DNA from: Physcomitrium patens
Lineage: Eukaryota; Streptophyta; Bryopsida; Funariales; Funariaceae
Length of the DNA stretch: 64,000 nt
Direction: 5' to 3'
Assembly (NCBI RefSeq): GCF_000002425.4
Contig: NC_037262.1
Location: forward strand, 11,445,243 to 11,509,242
Of this stretch, positions 11,977-24,822 are shown piece after piece (position 1 is the first letter of the stretch; every line of letters begins with the position of its first letter). Both the position numbers and the translations under genes were made by a program. The notes below the pieces were generated by a model. It had not been told where the DNA came from and did not search any database. It saw nothing but the letters and a program-made list of their open reading frames with translations.

Positions 11977-14900
11977 TCTCCAATCATAATATTTTATTAA
12001 AAAAATTTTAATGAATTATAATAAGTGTATAAAAAAATAAAAATATATCTACTTGGTTATGATATCATTAAAACAAATCGAAAGAATTATTCTTTTTAAT
12101 AAAGATCATTATATATAATATTTTTTAAAAACATATTTAAATACATTCCAAAAAAAGTTAAAAATAGTTATAAATTTAAATTTAAAACTTGGTTAATAGC
12201 TAAAAATATAAATTATGTAATTTTAAAAAAATGATAAAAATGCATGTATCAAAAAACAAAATTGACCATTTGAATAAACTTGTTTGGCAAAAAAAACTGA
12301 TTTAATTTAATTTAGGCAAAAAAAAAAAAATCTATAGAAGGAAATATAATAGAATCAGTTTTTTACTTCAATTTCGACAATGTGTGAGAAATTAACTCTT
12401 CATGCATCAATCATATAATTTGATTCAATTACCTTGATTTTGTTAAAACTGTATTTATTATTAGAAATGGATTTTATTATAAATCTTCTAATCTTCAACA
12501 TCAATTTTGTTATATCTAGATTGATTCACAAAAATCTAATTTCTATGATATAAATACTACTAAATTTAATATAACACCAAATTATATTGTATCAAAAAAT
12601 ATTGTATTATATTGAAACTTATATAAGAATACTTAGAATTTTAGATACAAACATTATTGTTTGTAATATTAATCATTTATAAAATTTTAGTTAAAAAATT
12701 TTATAAAAGAATATATTTAAAACTCTAATATAGATGTTAAATTTATTTTTGTATATTAATAAGATATATAATATTAATAAAAATATATTAGAGCTATTGT
12801 CCAGCTTGATAATTTGTGCTAAAGAAGATTCCTAAGTTTATTATAAATATCTTTGTAAATCATATTGCCTAAACAAACTCAATAGAGTAATTTTTAAAAA
12901 ATATCTTCTACTAAGATATACATAATTAGAATTGAAAAGATAGTTATAAGAAGATTACTAAATTTTAAGTGTTTTTACATATCAATGTTTTTTGGACTTA
13001 CATCTACAAATCTTAAAATGTCACAAATTGAAAGCTTTTTATAGAGTCTCAAAATTCTAAACTTGAATTATTATTGTAGCTACATAACAAAGTGAAATTG
13101 CATTTATATCCTTTATCATCATATAAATATTCTCAAAATAATGTACATCTCTTTAGGTATTAAGTATAGTTTTGTAGTGGGAAAATTTTAAGAAGATTAT
13201 TAAACTTTAATCATGTTATTACAAAATGGTAGTATTTAGTTAAGCACTCAGACATTTGTATTCAAAATATGTTTTAAATCCAAAATTTAGATAAATTTTT
13301 TTATTAGAAAAAAATTATAAGTATTAAAGTACTTCAAGTACTCAAGTACTTCTTAATTTCTTTAAAATATTTTAATAATAATTTAAAAAATTCTTGAAAT
13401 GGTTATTACTTTTTATAACCTTTAAAACCATTAAATGTTTTCCATAATCTTTTATAGTGATCCAAAATCTTAACTAGTTCTTTAGAAGTTTAAAATAATA
13501 TTTATTTAAAATTTTAAAAATACATAGCTTATAAAAAAATCCTCTTTTAGAAGCTTTCCAAGACGTAATGATGATATTATAAATTTAAAAGTTACAAATA
13601 AAATATATTTTAATCTTATCAATAAAAGTTTTAAAAAAATTTAAGTTTTTTTTTGTATTTTTTGTATATATTTTTTTTCTAATAAAGTGTCTTTCTTTTA
13701 ATCTAAAATATTGTTCTTCTTTTTTTAGTAATTTCTTTACTTTAATTTTTTTAATCTTTTATAGAAATAGTGCTTAAAATCTAAATCTTCATTTGAATCT
13801 AGAACTCCATCTAATAATGTAATATTATTTTATTTTTAAAGTTTCTAATCTATAAAATAAAATTAAAATTTTTAACATCAAAGGCTTATACTCAGTGCAA
13901 TAATAATTTATTTGAGGTCACAAAAATAAATGCATAAATCAAATCGGTACCAAAATCCTTATAAATAATGCATATAAGTGAACAGTGTGATTTTTAAATT
14001 TTAATTTCAATCGCAGTAATAAATTCACAATTTAAACACATGTTATTTATCTTGTATCACCTTTGAAATAAATAATAAAAAATATTTTATAATAATTTTA
14101 AAATATGATAAATATATTTAAAATTTTAAAAATGTTATCATATAAAAACATATAAACATTATTATTTTCACAATATTAAAAATAAAATATATATTAATTA
14201 TTCAGTGTACATATTAATTTTAAAAGAATTTACAATTTTTTAATATAATTTTAAGTAAAAAAATATTCATTAGAAAATGGATTTTTTACATTGGATATAT
14301 CGAAGATGAGTTCAAGATTACACTTTTCAATTTCAAAATTAGAATAAAACAATAATATAATGTTCAATTGGATTTTTTTCTATATCAACAACTGTTTATT
14401 GATACCAAATTGTTGTATAGTAATTTGGTAGTATGCAGAAGTTGCCGCTTTTGGTAATTATTCTTTTAAAAGTTACATGAATGTTGTGTCCAATTGTATG
14501 TATAAATTTTTATTATTTTATAACTTTATATTCTTGTACCTTATTATTAGACGTTAAATGATACATAGCATGCTTAATGATTTTAATTTTAATTTTATGA
14601 AGTTTAAAAATGGCACTACTTCAGCGTGGATTTTATTTATTGGCTTGGATTGCCACCTTGTAATGTACTGTTTCGATTTTTTTTAGTGGTTGCATGTGAA
14701 GTAAAAAATCAATTTTAGATGTTTTTTATTAATGATATATTTATTAATGACATACTTTTTATAGAGTTTAGTAAATCTTTGTTTGACTTTGCCAAAAATA
14801 TTATTTTTGCATAATATATTATTTCTAAGTATATCAGTATTCTGTGGACCATTCAAAAAGTGGCATTGATTAATTTTCACAGTAAATGCTAATTATTTTT

Positions 14901-16100
14901 GATTTAATAGAAAATTTTCAAAATAGCTCTTTGTAATTCATCTTGAGTATTATTTAAATTAAATGAATAAAAAATAATAATTAAATACTTTAAAATCATT
15001 TCAATGGACATAATAAAAGAGGATTAATTTTTATGTATAGGAAGTTTTTAGGTTGCATCTTAACAGGGAAAGAATAATCAAATTATTGTTTTCATTACCT
15101 ACTACTTACTTATCCTTCTTCTTTTAGTTGAACAATGTGCATGTAATGTCACTAAATAAAATAAATTTTGCACAAGATATATATACCATAATGTTTTGTC
15201 TCATTATAAAAAAAAAAATTAAAACAATATTTTATATTTTATATTTTAAAAATTTTATTGTATAATAAAATGTACAAAGTCAATGATTTTATTTTTTATT
15301 TTTCTCAAATTTAAAATATTTTCTTGTGATAGTTTGATTTTGATATAATTCATTTGATTGTTATCAAATTGTCTTTAGATTTCTAAAATTTTAAAATAAA
15401 TTTTATTACTTTTTTATAAATATAAATATAATCGATAAAAGACCTCATTTTTACAACTGTGTACAAATAGAACACATTCCTCAGAGTTGCCCCTGTGCAT
15501 TTTCGAAAATCCTTATAACAGTTGTTAGCTGGTTAGACACATTTTGTTCTGAAATAGCTGTTTATGCAAAATACTTTTATTTTACTTTGAAAAACCACAC
15601 ATCAGATTTTTTGAAAAGAATAAAAAAACATGCTAATAATGGCTTGATGTTGCATCAACTTGAATTAAAATATAGAAGTAAAATTCTAAATTTTGTTATA
15701 CATATATGGATTTAATAAAAGAACTCAACATAATCCATCAAATGCACATATTCACCCATATATTTTCGTGATTTTTTCCATTAACATTCTAAAACTGTAA
15801 ATATAATAAACTACTTAAAGACACACATACACACAAAAATAAATAAAAAAGAAAAAAGAAAAAAGAAAAGAAGTTTTATTTGTTAATTTGAATGTCAAAC
15901 TTTATAATATGTGTCATCAACATCACCATTATTATAATTTATACACCAAGATTAGTTTGTACATAGAATCCACCACCATAATTACATGTTCTTCAAATCA
16001 AGTGCCCATGACAGCAATTCAAGACGTACCAAAAAAATGTTTACATGTACTTGAAAATTAGAATTGCCCTTCCTTTAGATATCCATGTCCTTAACCACTA

Positions 16101-17600
16101 CCATTAACAACAACAACATCAACAACAAGAGCACCTTTTGGCACACACAAGTAGAGGAGCAACAAAAATGAAGTAGAATGGGCGAGTGGGTACCATAGTT
16201 GTGGCCATCGCGGTCGTGAGGAAGAAGGACCCACTTTTTTTTTCTTGTTCTATTCGCTCAAGCACGGCTACTTTTCTATTCAAGGCACAACATGATTTGA
16301 AAGGGAGATGAAGAGGAGGAAGGGCTTGTGATATAGAAAGGAGTCCTTTGGCCAAATCCCCTAGATTTGATCCCCCCCACCTTGTCCCATATAATAAACC
16401 CCATTCTCTCTCATTGTCCCTTAGCCCTCATCTCTTTATTATCACCCCTTATATGAAGTCTTGTTTACTCCCCCAAAGCCCAGTACAAATGCTTGTTGGT
16501 ATTATTACAATGGTTTGTTCTTATAGGACACAAGAATGTCATATACACTTGTTGGTTATGTCCTTATGGATGGTGGGTAATTTCCATCATCGGAAAGAAT
16601 TTGAATGTAGTGTAAAAGTTGGTTTAGGTGTGATAAAAAAAAAAGTTAATGAACATGTAACCAAAGATATATTGATAAATGGTGATTTACAATAAACACT
16701 CAAAGTTTGAGTTACACATCATGACTCATGTAACTCTTATAACAACACCTCATCAAATGTAGAATGATGTTCATCTGACATATTCATACATATCATTAAA
16801 ACCTTATGTAGTTTGAAGCTTGAATGGAATCTGTTTTCTATGTGTGTATGTGTATGTATATGAATGAACATTTTTGATTTTCATAAAAATTTCAAACCTA
16901 AAACCCAGTTTTGAGAGAAAATAGAAAAAAGAAAACAAAGTAAAATAACATAAAAAGAAGGTATGAATGCAATACTTGTCCTGCATTAAAGCAATTAAGA
17001 ATTGCAGAGTATGCACCACAAATAATAACATCATCTTTGACCTTTGAAAAGTTCATTAACTAGCGATTGTTTATTAAGAAACAGTCATTTTACAAAATGA
17101 AGAAGAAATTAGACATTACAACTCTGAACAAAGAAAAAAGTGTATCATGGCCCAGTATGACACTCCCAAATCATATCCCCTTGTGTGTGTGAGAGAGTGT
17201 GCGCGCCTGTGATCCATCCATGATTTTGTTTGTTTGTTTGTTTTTATTGTTGTTTAGTGTGAAGAGGCGAGTACCCTCCTTTTTCTGATCATTACAGCTT
17301 TGAACTGCATGTGAGTACCTTAAAAAGTTGTAGCAGCAGTTGTAAACAGAGAGTGAGAGAGAGAGCAACATAGGGTTTCGTAGTTTAGGGTTCCCGTTGC
17401 AGGAACTTAACTTCGTAGCAAAGAGAAACGTCAAGAGATAGGGTGTCCTTGTGCGGTTACATCTAAAACGAAGTGAATGTTGTTCTTTGAATAAGCTGGA
17501 TAATCATATAAGTTGCACAAATTGGCAGACAACCTAGACGAAGCAACAGAAACTTGAGAAACCAGGCTGCGTTTTGTTGAGTTTCAGGATTTGAACCCAG
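16101..17600. other. Mixed-composition region, no assigned gene
   Basis: Base composition rises relative to the AT desert. An open frame on the minus strand at 16119-16355 (78 codons) has no recognised domain. Two telomere-box-like motifs (TAGGGTTT at 17371-17378, TTTAGGG at 17384-17390) next to a GA-rich run resemble a plant 5' leader or promoter, possibly for the exon-like segments that follow on the plus strand. Nothing firmer is supported. Confidence 0.35.
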
Positions 17601-17639
17601 TTTCATTCTCTCATGCCATATAAACTACCTTTTTTTTGA

Positions 17640-18000
17640 GTTCAAGTGGCGTCGAGGGTCTGAAGAATGATATCCTCACCGGGAGGGGGTTGTGGAAGCG
17701 TCTGTCTGGACGGGTGGCTTGTGGGATAGTATGGGCTTGTTTCCCAGCTGTTATTGCCACGTAGTCGCCACATAGTATGTTCTTTGTAATTTTTGATTTT
17801 TTGCAGTTTATGTGATGAACTTCGTTGCAGGCATGGTTTGATTTGTGACACAGGGTTTCACTTGTGTGCACGTACAAGTTGTTGCAATTTGTGCTGTCTT
17901 TGCTTCTGAAAAGCGTGTGAAGGACTCGTTTTTTGCACCGAACACGCCAAGGGCAAATTACACAGCAATCCCTAGCAGAGAACTAGACACTCCACTATGA
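17640..18000 (+). other. Possible exons of an unrecognised plus-strand gene
   Basis: Two plus-strand segments read like protein. About 17648-17760 contains GLWKRLSGRVACGIVWACF and closes with TAG. About 17850-18000 contains VVAICAVFASEKRVKDSFF and ends at TGA 17998-18000. A GTATGG donor inside the first and a GTGACACAG acceptor before the second could join them. No upstream start exon was fixed and no family was recognised. Pairing and strand are inference. Confidence 0.25.
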
Positions 18001-18668
18001 ATGGGGTCTTTCATAAGCTTAAAGGATGACTTTGGAGACTGTCGGAAGCGTTGCGGTACAAACCCGTGGGCTCGGTCGCTCTCAAGTAAGCAGGATTTCA
18101 CGTTAAGCCACAAAATCATGACCTGCCGACAGTATACTTTCGTCTGATCGTGGCCTTCAATGCATTAACCTCTCCCTCTGACACCAGAGTATTTCCACAA
18201 ATTATTGGCTTCTACAATGACAAATTATCATGAAGAAGGATCATTAGGCAGCTGTAGGTTATGTTGACAATCAGCAGTTGAAGGCAGAGAATACCGCGTA
18301 ATGAGGGCAAATAAAACTCAGATCCGAAAAAAGACAGGTCATGAAGGTTACCTGTGTCCATACGAGAAGTGTTTTAAGCAAACATTGCATGTCGCAGAAT
18401 ACACTAGGGAGGTTCGAATCGAGATTATTTGCCACAACTCTGATCACTGATGTGAAGCAGAAGGACGTTGCTGTTGAAACTCGTGATCTTCTATTCTCAG
18501 TAAACACTACAAAAGTGAATACAAGCGGCCGGAGCTCACAAGCGAGCAAGTATTGTACGCATCACATCTGTCATTAATTCGCGTCGAGTTGCCCTAGAAA
18601 GTCGTCATGAGCGTCACCAACTGATGACGCGCATACTGCAGCGCATTGGCAAGCGCGTCAACCACATC

Positions 18669-18906
18669 TCATGCATTGTAAATCTCGGACCATGGTCCTT
18701 GAAGTTCGGACGACTGCACTACAATCCTCTGCAGATCAAGCTTCACAGTACTGAATCCTTGAGGGCTATTGAATAGGAATGAAATGTATGGGACAACAGA
18801 CACCCCGACTGGAAAAGAGAAGGCTTCAGGGCTGTAGAGGGAATTCTGAGAACCTAAGAAGAAGCGCTGTGCAGCTCCACTCACATCAATAATATGCTCG
18901 GCAGAA
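18669..18906 (-). other. Exon-like minus-strand segment ending at a stop codon
   Basis: A minus-strand frame of about 75 codons ends at TGA (18669-18671) and contains SPEAFSFPVGVSVVPYISF and LQRIVVQSSELQGPWSEIY. Its varied composition is unlike the surrounding random frames. It could be the terminal exon of a gene whose upstream exons lie between 18.9 and 19.8 kb, or a fragment. I do not recognise the family. Confidence 0.35.
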
Positions 18907-19810
18907 AATTCACGTTAAAGCTGGATGCATGCGTTCCTTTTGTGGGGATGTTGCGAATTCCTAAAATTGATTGCTTCATAAATTGAATCAAGCCTTCGCG
19001 ATTCAACTGATAACTTGAGTAGGAGTTATGTAGGAGAGCTGGTTTGAGCCAGATAGAACTGAATTGTGATGTCGTCTTGTTCGCGCGCGCAGGTTTTGCA
19101 ATTTGTAAACCCTTATGCTGGATGTCAATTCACAAAACACACATAATCAAGAAGCTGTTCAGATCAGTGGTCCAATCCTAGGAAGTAGATGTCGATGCAG
19201 TACTTGAAAGACCTACACACCTGGGAACTCACTTACCTAAAGTGCGAACTCCTTCGAGAAGTGCATGAGAGAGGTTGTAGGATTTACCACAGCACATTTA
19301 CAAGTTACTCCTCGAGTACACAGGCTACGGTGGTCAATTTCGGCGTTGTTTGCCAACCCTATTGTTGTCTCACGTAGCAGCTGAGCTCTAACATGCTTTT
19401 TAAGAAATAATACCGAACCCACCACGGCACCTTAGCTACAAATCAGTTCAAGAGATGCAAATTAGGGAGCGGTCAAACAAACGCAGACGAAGTGTACGGA
19501 AAGTTTCGTCAATTCGGAAAGTGAGCAAGCATTGAATGTCAATCTGTAGCAGTTATTACAATTGAATGGTTTTAAAAACTGAAAACCGATAATAAGAGGC
19601 AGATTCAAATGACTGCATCTAAAGGTTTCTACGGACTCCACGAACACAGTGAGCTATTCGGCTTATAAAAATAACGACCACATCGCAATCTGACAACTTA
19701 CCAACAACTGATTCACAACGAACCTTCCCTGTCCCGCAAAATTCTTTCCTGCTCCAACACCCTTGTCTCGTACAACGGTTGTTAGAAATGCAGGAACTAC
19801 ATGCCCTACT
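18907..19810. other. No recognised gene
   Basis: Moderate-GC sequence between two minus-strand exon-like segments. Short open frames exist on both strands but none has recognisable motifs. It may be intron or intergenic DNA. Confidence 0.4.
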
Positions 19811-20260
19811 TTATAACTGTTCCAGACCTTTCTCCAGAGCATTCATGAAAATTTCAGCTTCTTCTGCTGACGCGCCCTGACGTGAAATTGAGAAGCATTG
19901 TGTGATCGGATGGTGAGACCTGTTGTCCAAGTTAATGTATACATTGGCTGCCTTTCCAGTGCAAGGACTGAGCTCAAGGGAGCTGTAACAGAAGAGATCC
20001 ACACGGCTCCGCGGTGTTTGTGTGCGTTTAAAGATGTACAACTTTGCAGCATGAAACTGCACCTACAACATCTACCACTAGCGCCTCACCTTGGACACGC
20101 CTGAGGCATGTTTGCCAGGAATAGCTGAAGGGTTTTCATCTTTACCTTCAACAGTCGCCAGAATTCTTGAGTTTTGAAGTGCAGCTCCATGTGGAAACTC
20201 CCATCAAGCATCTCAAACAAGCGTGTAAACAGTTGCAAACAAGAATCAGACACTCGGACC
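19811..20260 (-). other. Probable 3' exons of an unrecognised minus-strand gene
   Basis: The last exon appears to run from about 20055 to the TAA at 19811-19813. It follows a GTTGTAG acceptor and begins VQFHAAKLYIFKRT, then RVDLFCYSSLELSPC and ends AEIFMNALEKGLEQL. An upstream exon lies near 20100-20260 and can be read in two frames: one contains FEMLDGSFHMELHF and ends at a GTAAAG donor, the other contains ILATVEGKDENPSAI and ends at a GTGAGG donor. Both donors would join in phase 0, so I cannot choose. No known domain was recognised. Confidence 0.4.
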
Positions 20261-20632
20261 TCACAAAAATCTGAACTGCACCCACGAATTGAACTTCTGA
20301 AACTAGACGCAAATTTTTTTCGGGTTGGTGCAATGGCAGGGTGAAGTTGTCATTCACGCAACGATGACAGAAACGTAGCGTTACCAACTTTCGAGAGCCC
20401 ATATCTTACTCACCTTCCTGACTGTGTACGATCCCTCCTCCTCACGCAGTACAAAATCCGGTCTCTCCCGACCAGAACAACCGCAGGGTTCCAATCATCT
20501 CTAAGTTCCTAACCCCACCTCAGTGCTGCACAACCCATTGATTTGCTAGCACAACACGTGTGAGAGCTCACATCCTGCAAAACCATGGCTACATAGGGGA
20601 AGAAGTTGCTGTTGGTCGGACTTCTGGAGGCT

Positions 20633-20917
20633 ATGCTTACAGTGGTGATCACAGACGCTTCCGTGGCTGTCTACAACCCAGCGAAGATGAAGGTGGGCGT
20701 CCTCGTCGACGACAAAGACGTCAAAGTCGAAACAGACATAGTGACCGTCGACATTACTCAGGCGGAGGATAAGGTCCAGTTCAAGACTCTGGAGGGACAG
20801 ACTGTGGACGTTAGTGTGAAGGATGGCGATGTGCTTGTTCTGATTCCCGACCCTTCTGGCAACTTTTCCCAGCTGAAGGTTGAAGTCCTCAGCAAAGTTG
20901 CTCCTTTCTTATCTTAA
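20633..20917 (+). CDS. Small hypothetical protein, 94 residues
   Basis: An open frame from ATG 20633 to TAA 20915-20917. The product has regular alternation of V/I/L with D/K (VGVLVDDKDVKVETDIVTV, QFKTLEGQTVDVSVKDG), as expected for an all-beta fold, and a short hydrophobic C-terminus. The N-terminus is hydrophobic; if translation began at an upstream exon, it could be part of a secretory signal. I recognise no family. The flanks are moderate-GC and a 3' untranslated stretch follows. The next 1.2 kb has no further credible exon. Confidence 0.45.
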   Translation: MLTVVITDASVAVYNPAKMKVGVLVDDKDVKVETDIVTVDITQAEDKVQFKTLEGQTVDVSVKDGDVLVLIPDPSGNFSQLKVEVLSKVAPFLS

Positions 20918-23900
20918 GATCGGTAAGGTAATGACCGTCCTCAATGCCTTCATTTGCTCATATTTCGAATGAATTTGTTTCAGTTCTTAAGGGTCTCCGT
21001 AAAGCCTCCCTTAGAGTTCCTCACTTCACCCTCGGCGATGTTTGCCACAACTTTCTGCAGATGAAGTTGGTGAAGTTGCAGGCTCATTCAAATTTGATCA
21101 CAATTGAGGGCGAGCAGGAAACAATGCGCAAGTTCTGTTTGTGTTTATTCAAGAGCTGTCTAGCACTGTTCTTGTGTGATTGCTTCTGGCAGTGTCTATA
21201 TACCGAATTCTGCTTTATGTTGTTTATTCCAGTTAGAAAAGGGTTGTGCTACTGTCAACAATATTAACAATAAGAAGTGATACTCATATCCACACTAATG
21301 TCTGTCATACATTGTCATCAACTTCGAACAAATCTGGAACAATGTGCAGCCTTTTGTTTCCGTTCTTTCGCAACCTCTGCTGCAACCGTCCTAGGCAATT
21401 GGTATTTAGAACTGGAATTGTGAGGTCTTTTCATCGCCATGAATTCCAGATTCAAAGGTGGCACAATTTCTGTTGGAATTGTTATTGCTAACATCTCAAT
21501 TTAATCAGGACTAGAGAGGGACTTGGAAGTGTCCAACTGTGCAACAGTTTTGGACCTGAGTTGGGAACATATGAACTGCAGACCCACAAATGAACGATTC
21601 CATCAAAGATTAACAAGAAACCTAATACACAACATTACGATTGTCATGTGAATTTCATATTCCATTACAGGCAATGTTTAGTATGAACCCAGCTCATAAA
21701 TTCTGAGTTTGTATATGTTGCTGCAATAGTGAACAAGTAGCAATTTCAGCACCTATAGTTGGTGCCTTGATAGTTGCAATTTCAATCCATGTCGAATCCT
21801 ACAATGGAAAATCCAAGACATTTGCTTGTCGTGTGCATTAGCATTTATGTAGTTGGGCCCAATACTAAAACCTTAATCACTCGGTGCATGTGTTTTAGTA
21901 CAAAATGCATCACCTCATGTTTCTATTCCATTGTGTAGTTCACAAATAAATTGGCATCAGATTTTGACACAGGTTTTGAACCCTTTAATCACTCCAACCA
22001 GTCATACAAACTCATTTCATTGCAAACTGTTGAGATGTGTAAACCTAGGTTAGAATCTGTTCTTATGGTGTTTGATTATTTATTTTATTGTTTCAGATAT
22101 GATGTTGGATTTAAGGTAAATTTCATAAATATAAATTTTGATAAGTATTTTATTAAATTGTATCCGTGTTCAAAAACTACTATAGTATCAGAGATGTTGA
22201 TTTTAAATAATCTGCTCATAATTCATATAATTTTTTTAATTAGAAAAATTTAATTATTTTAGATAGTTTAAAATTTACTAATCATGTAACAGTACAGTGA
22301 ATTATCAATAAAAGTTGAAATGTTTCAAAAAAATTATACTTGATATTAACAGATTCAACTATCAGTTTCCTAAATTTAAAAACTATCAGGTTGCTAAATT
22401 TGTCATACAAAATTTCATGTTTATTGGACTAGGTAGATGAATTTAGTTAATTAATTTCTTTTATGTAACACCTATCAAAATAACCACAAGCCATAGATTG
22501 AACCACCCAAAAATAATTTGATGTTATTTCTTACAGCTGTTTCAGTTTTTGAACTGCATCTTCTAATTGGCTTAACTTTGTTTGAAGGAGTATACATAGT
22601 TTACTGTTTATTTTAGTTAGAAAATCCAAGCTAGCTGCAACTTAGGAAAATCTGGTTGCATAAACATACATAAAAAATAAGTAAAATTTGCAAGATCTTG
22701 CACAAATATATCAAATATTCAAATATCAACTTGAGAGGTGTAATTGAGTGTAGTTGCTATTTTTTCTTGCATATATGTATATATATATCTTTCATATCTA
22801 AATATTTCATTATAATATAGCAGTAGCATGAAAAGATCAGATTTTTAAAATGTTTATTTATTTATTTTTAATATCACAGAACTGTTGTATGTATGTATTT
22901 AAGTATGTATATATGTAAGTATGTATGTATGTATGTATAGATTTTCTTTTTGTTTTCAATCTTTGCATGTCTTTGTAATTTCTAAAGCTTCTTGGATTTT
23001 TTTCATTTATTGTACTTTATAATAAAAAAGCAGATTCTAAATAAATGTGTTCAACCTCCTACTAAATTGCATATAATAAAGATGCAATGACAATTAAACT
23101 ATCTATAAAGTTCTACAATAATCTTTAGTATTGATGCATTCAAATGAAATAATCACATTTTCAATTCTATTTTACTTGAACTATTTTTATTCCTATCAAC
23201 TTGAAATATGATTTTACAATATCTACATTATTTTTTATTATAAAAAAACTGAAAGAAAATTTAGAATTAAAAAACATAAAATTTCAAAACCTATTTTGTA
23301 GATACTTCTTGAATCTAATTATAAAAAGTGTGTTTTTCTTACCTTTATCTAAAATCCCAAAATATAACTTCCAAGATATTGTGAAAAACCCATACCAAGT
23401 ATATGATTTGCTTTAGCAAAGTGACATATCGTTGTGTTCAAATAAACCAAACAAATAAATAAATAAGTAAAAAGATAGAAAAAATGCCTACCCACAAAGT
23501 TCCTTGAGACTATCTTTTTGAGTCGTAGACTGTTATTTCTGGCATGCCGTCTCATCTGCGACTGGCTAACGCAGACTCATGAGTAAAGCTGTGCATGTCT
23601 GTTTGTGGTTGTTATTTCTCGATGGATGCGAAGAAGAATACTTGTTCTATTGTCAGTTACTCGCCAATTAGCGTCATTTGGGCATATTCATTGGGTACGT
23701 GGAAGCAGATGCAGTCGTAACAAGAATAGTATCCTGTTGTATGGGAGGGGTGAGGGTTCAAACATATCCTTACGCACAATACTCACCACAATTTAAGTGC
23801 CACTGTCACTTCATGTTGTGTAGGGGAGATCCGTGTCCCTACATTAAAATACTACTACTACTAATAATAAAAACAAACAATCTTGAAGCGCATTATTCAG

Positions 23901-24822
23901 CATCTTCGGATCGTGTGTCAGCTTTTGACGGATTTTTCATCATTGTGTCGCTTCGGAGACACTGGTGAGGAGAGATGATTTGGTAAGACATCTTTTGATT
24001 TGTTCTCTTTGCATCTGGCTCAGTGTGACCTGTTTCCCTGAGCCGCAATACTCTTGTCATGAGTGATTAGAACAATACGGTACCTCGATCACCTGTGTCC
24101 AGTCCTGAGTCTACGATGCTGCTAATCAGACCTCCAACACTGAGTTACTTGAGAATGAGGATAGGAATCGCATCAAGCGCCACATCTGCCGCTGAACTAC
24201 ATTTACGATGGGTCACCCGGAACATGGTACTTGCAGCAAAGTGGAGAAAATACTCTAACACCTGAACGTAGAGATCGTAAGAATCAGAACACGTTTTCTG
24301 TGCTGCAGCATCTACTCAATTTTAGACAATTAGTGCAGCCAATACGAAGTGTCTGCGCTGCTAGGAGACTGTAAAATGGAACAGCATGGTGGTGCCCCAG
24401 AATTTTGCATCCACACTCGCACTCTATTCCAGTTATCGACGCGATAATGCGCGTACGTTTGTCAGTCGCTTGTCATGAGGTTGAGGTCTGAAAAGATTCC
24501 TCTAAAGCTATTATACATAGTTCGCTCTACTTGAACTGGAGAAAAAAACTCAGCAGAGCTTGGTCGGAATCAAGGAGAGGAAGAATGGAGGAAAACTTAG
24601 CCGTCGTCAAGCTTCGACGGCTAATAGTAACCAAACAATTATGAATTCTTCATGAAATTACACGGATGTGGACAGAGGAAGAAGCATGTTCCTTTTGGGA
24701 AGTATTCATAATTACAGCTACGCACAGAACTTGATCTAGACATATATTACATAGATACAATCCGCACATATTTTGTCTAGTGTAAATTGGAGAAACACGC
24801 CGCTTATTCACAGATATTCACT
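20918..24822. other. Intergenic DNA with an AT-rich core
   Basis: 20.9-22.0 kb is moderate-GC and may include the 3' UTR of the small ORF. 22.1-23.4 kb is AT-rich with a GTAT-type microsatellite (about 22886-22938). 23.5-24.8 kb returns to moderate GC without a recognised exon. Its last part is probably the 3' flank of the CASP-like gene. Confidence 0.5.
22886..22938. repeat. Imperfect GTAT microsatellite
   Basis: Repeats of ATGT/GTAT with a few interruptions, including a clean run near 22918-22937. Confidence 0.85.

Larger units (their letters stand above)
9986..16100. other. AT-rich gene-free DNA with long TA microsatellites
   Basis: Roughly 6 kb of very AT-rich sequence with no convincing ORF, RNA gene or intact element. 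TA runs occur at 10732-10771 and 11922-11972. Scattered short open frames here have low-complexity translations (K, I, N, F, Y) and are not supported as genes. Confidence 0.6.

Noticed and set aside
18405-18425. GGTTCGAATC, a tRNA T-loop-like motif (a similar GTTCGAATC at about 59279).
   Set aside because: No acceptor stem, D-arm or anticodon arm could be folded around either site.
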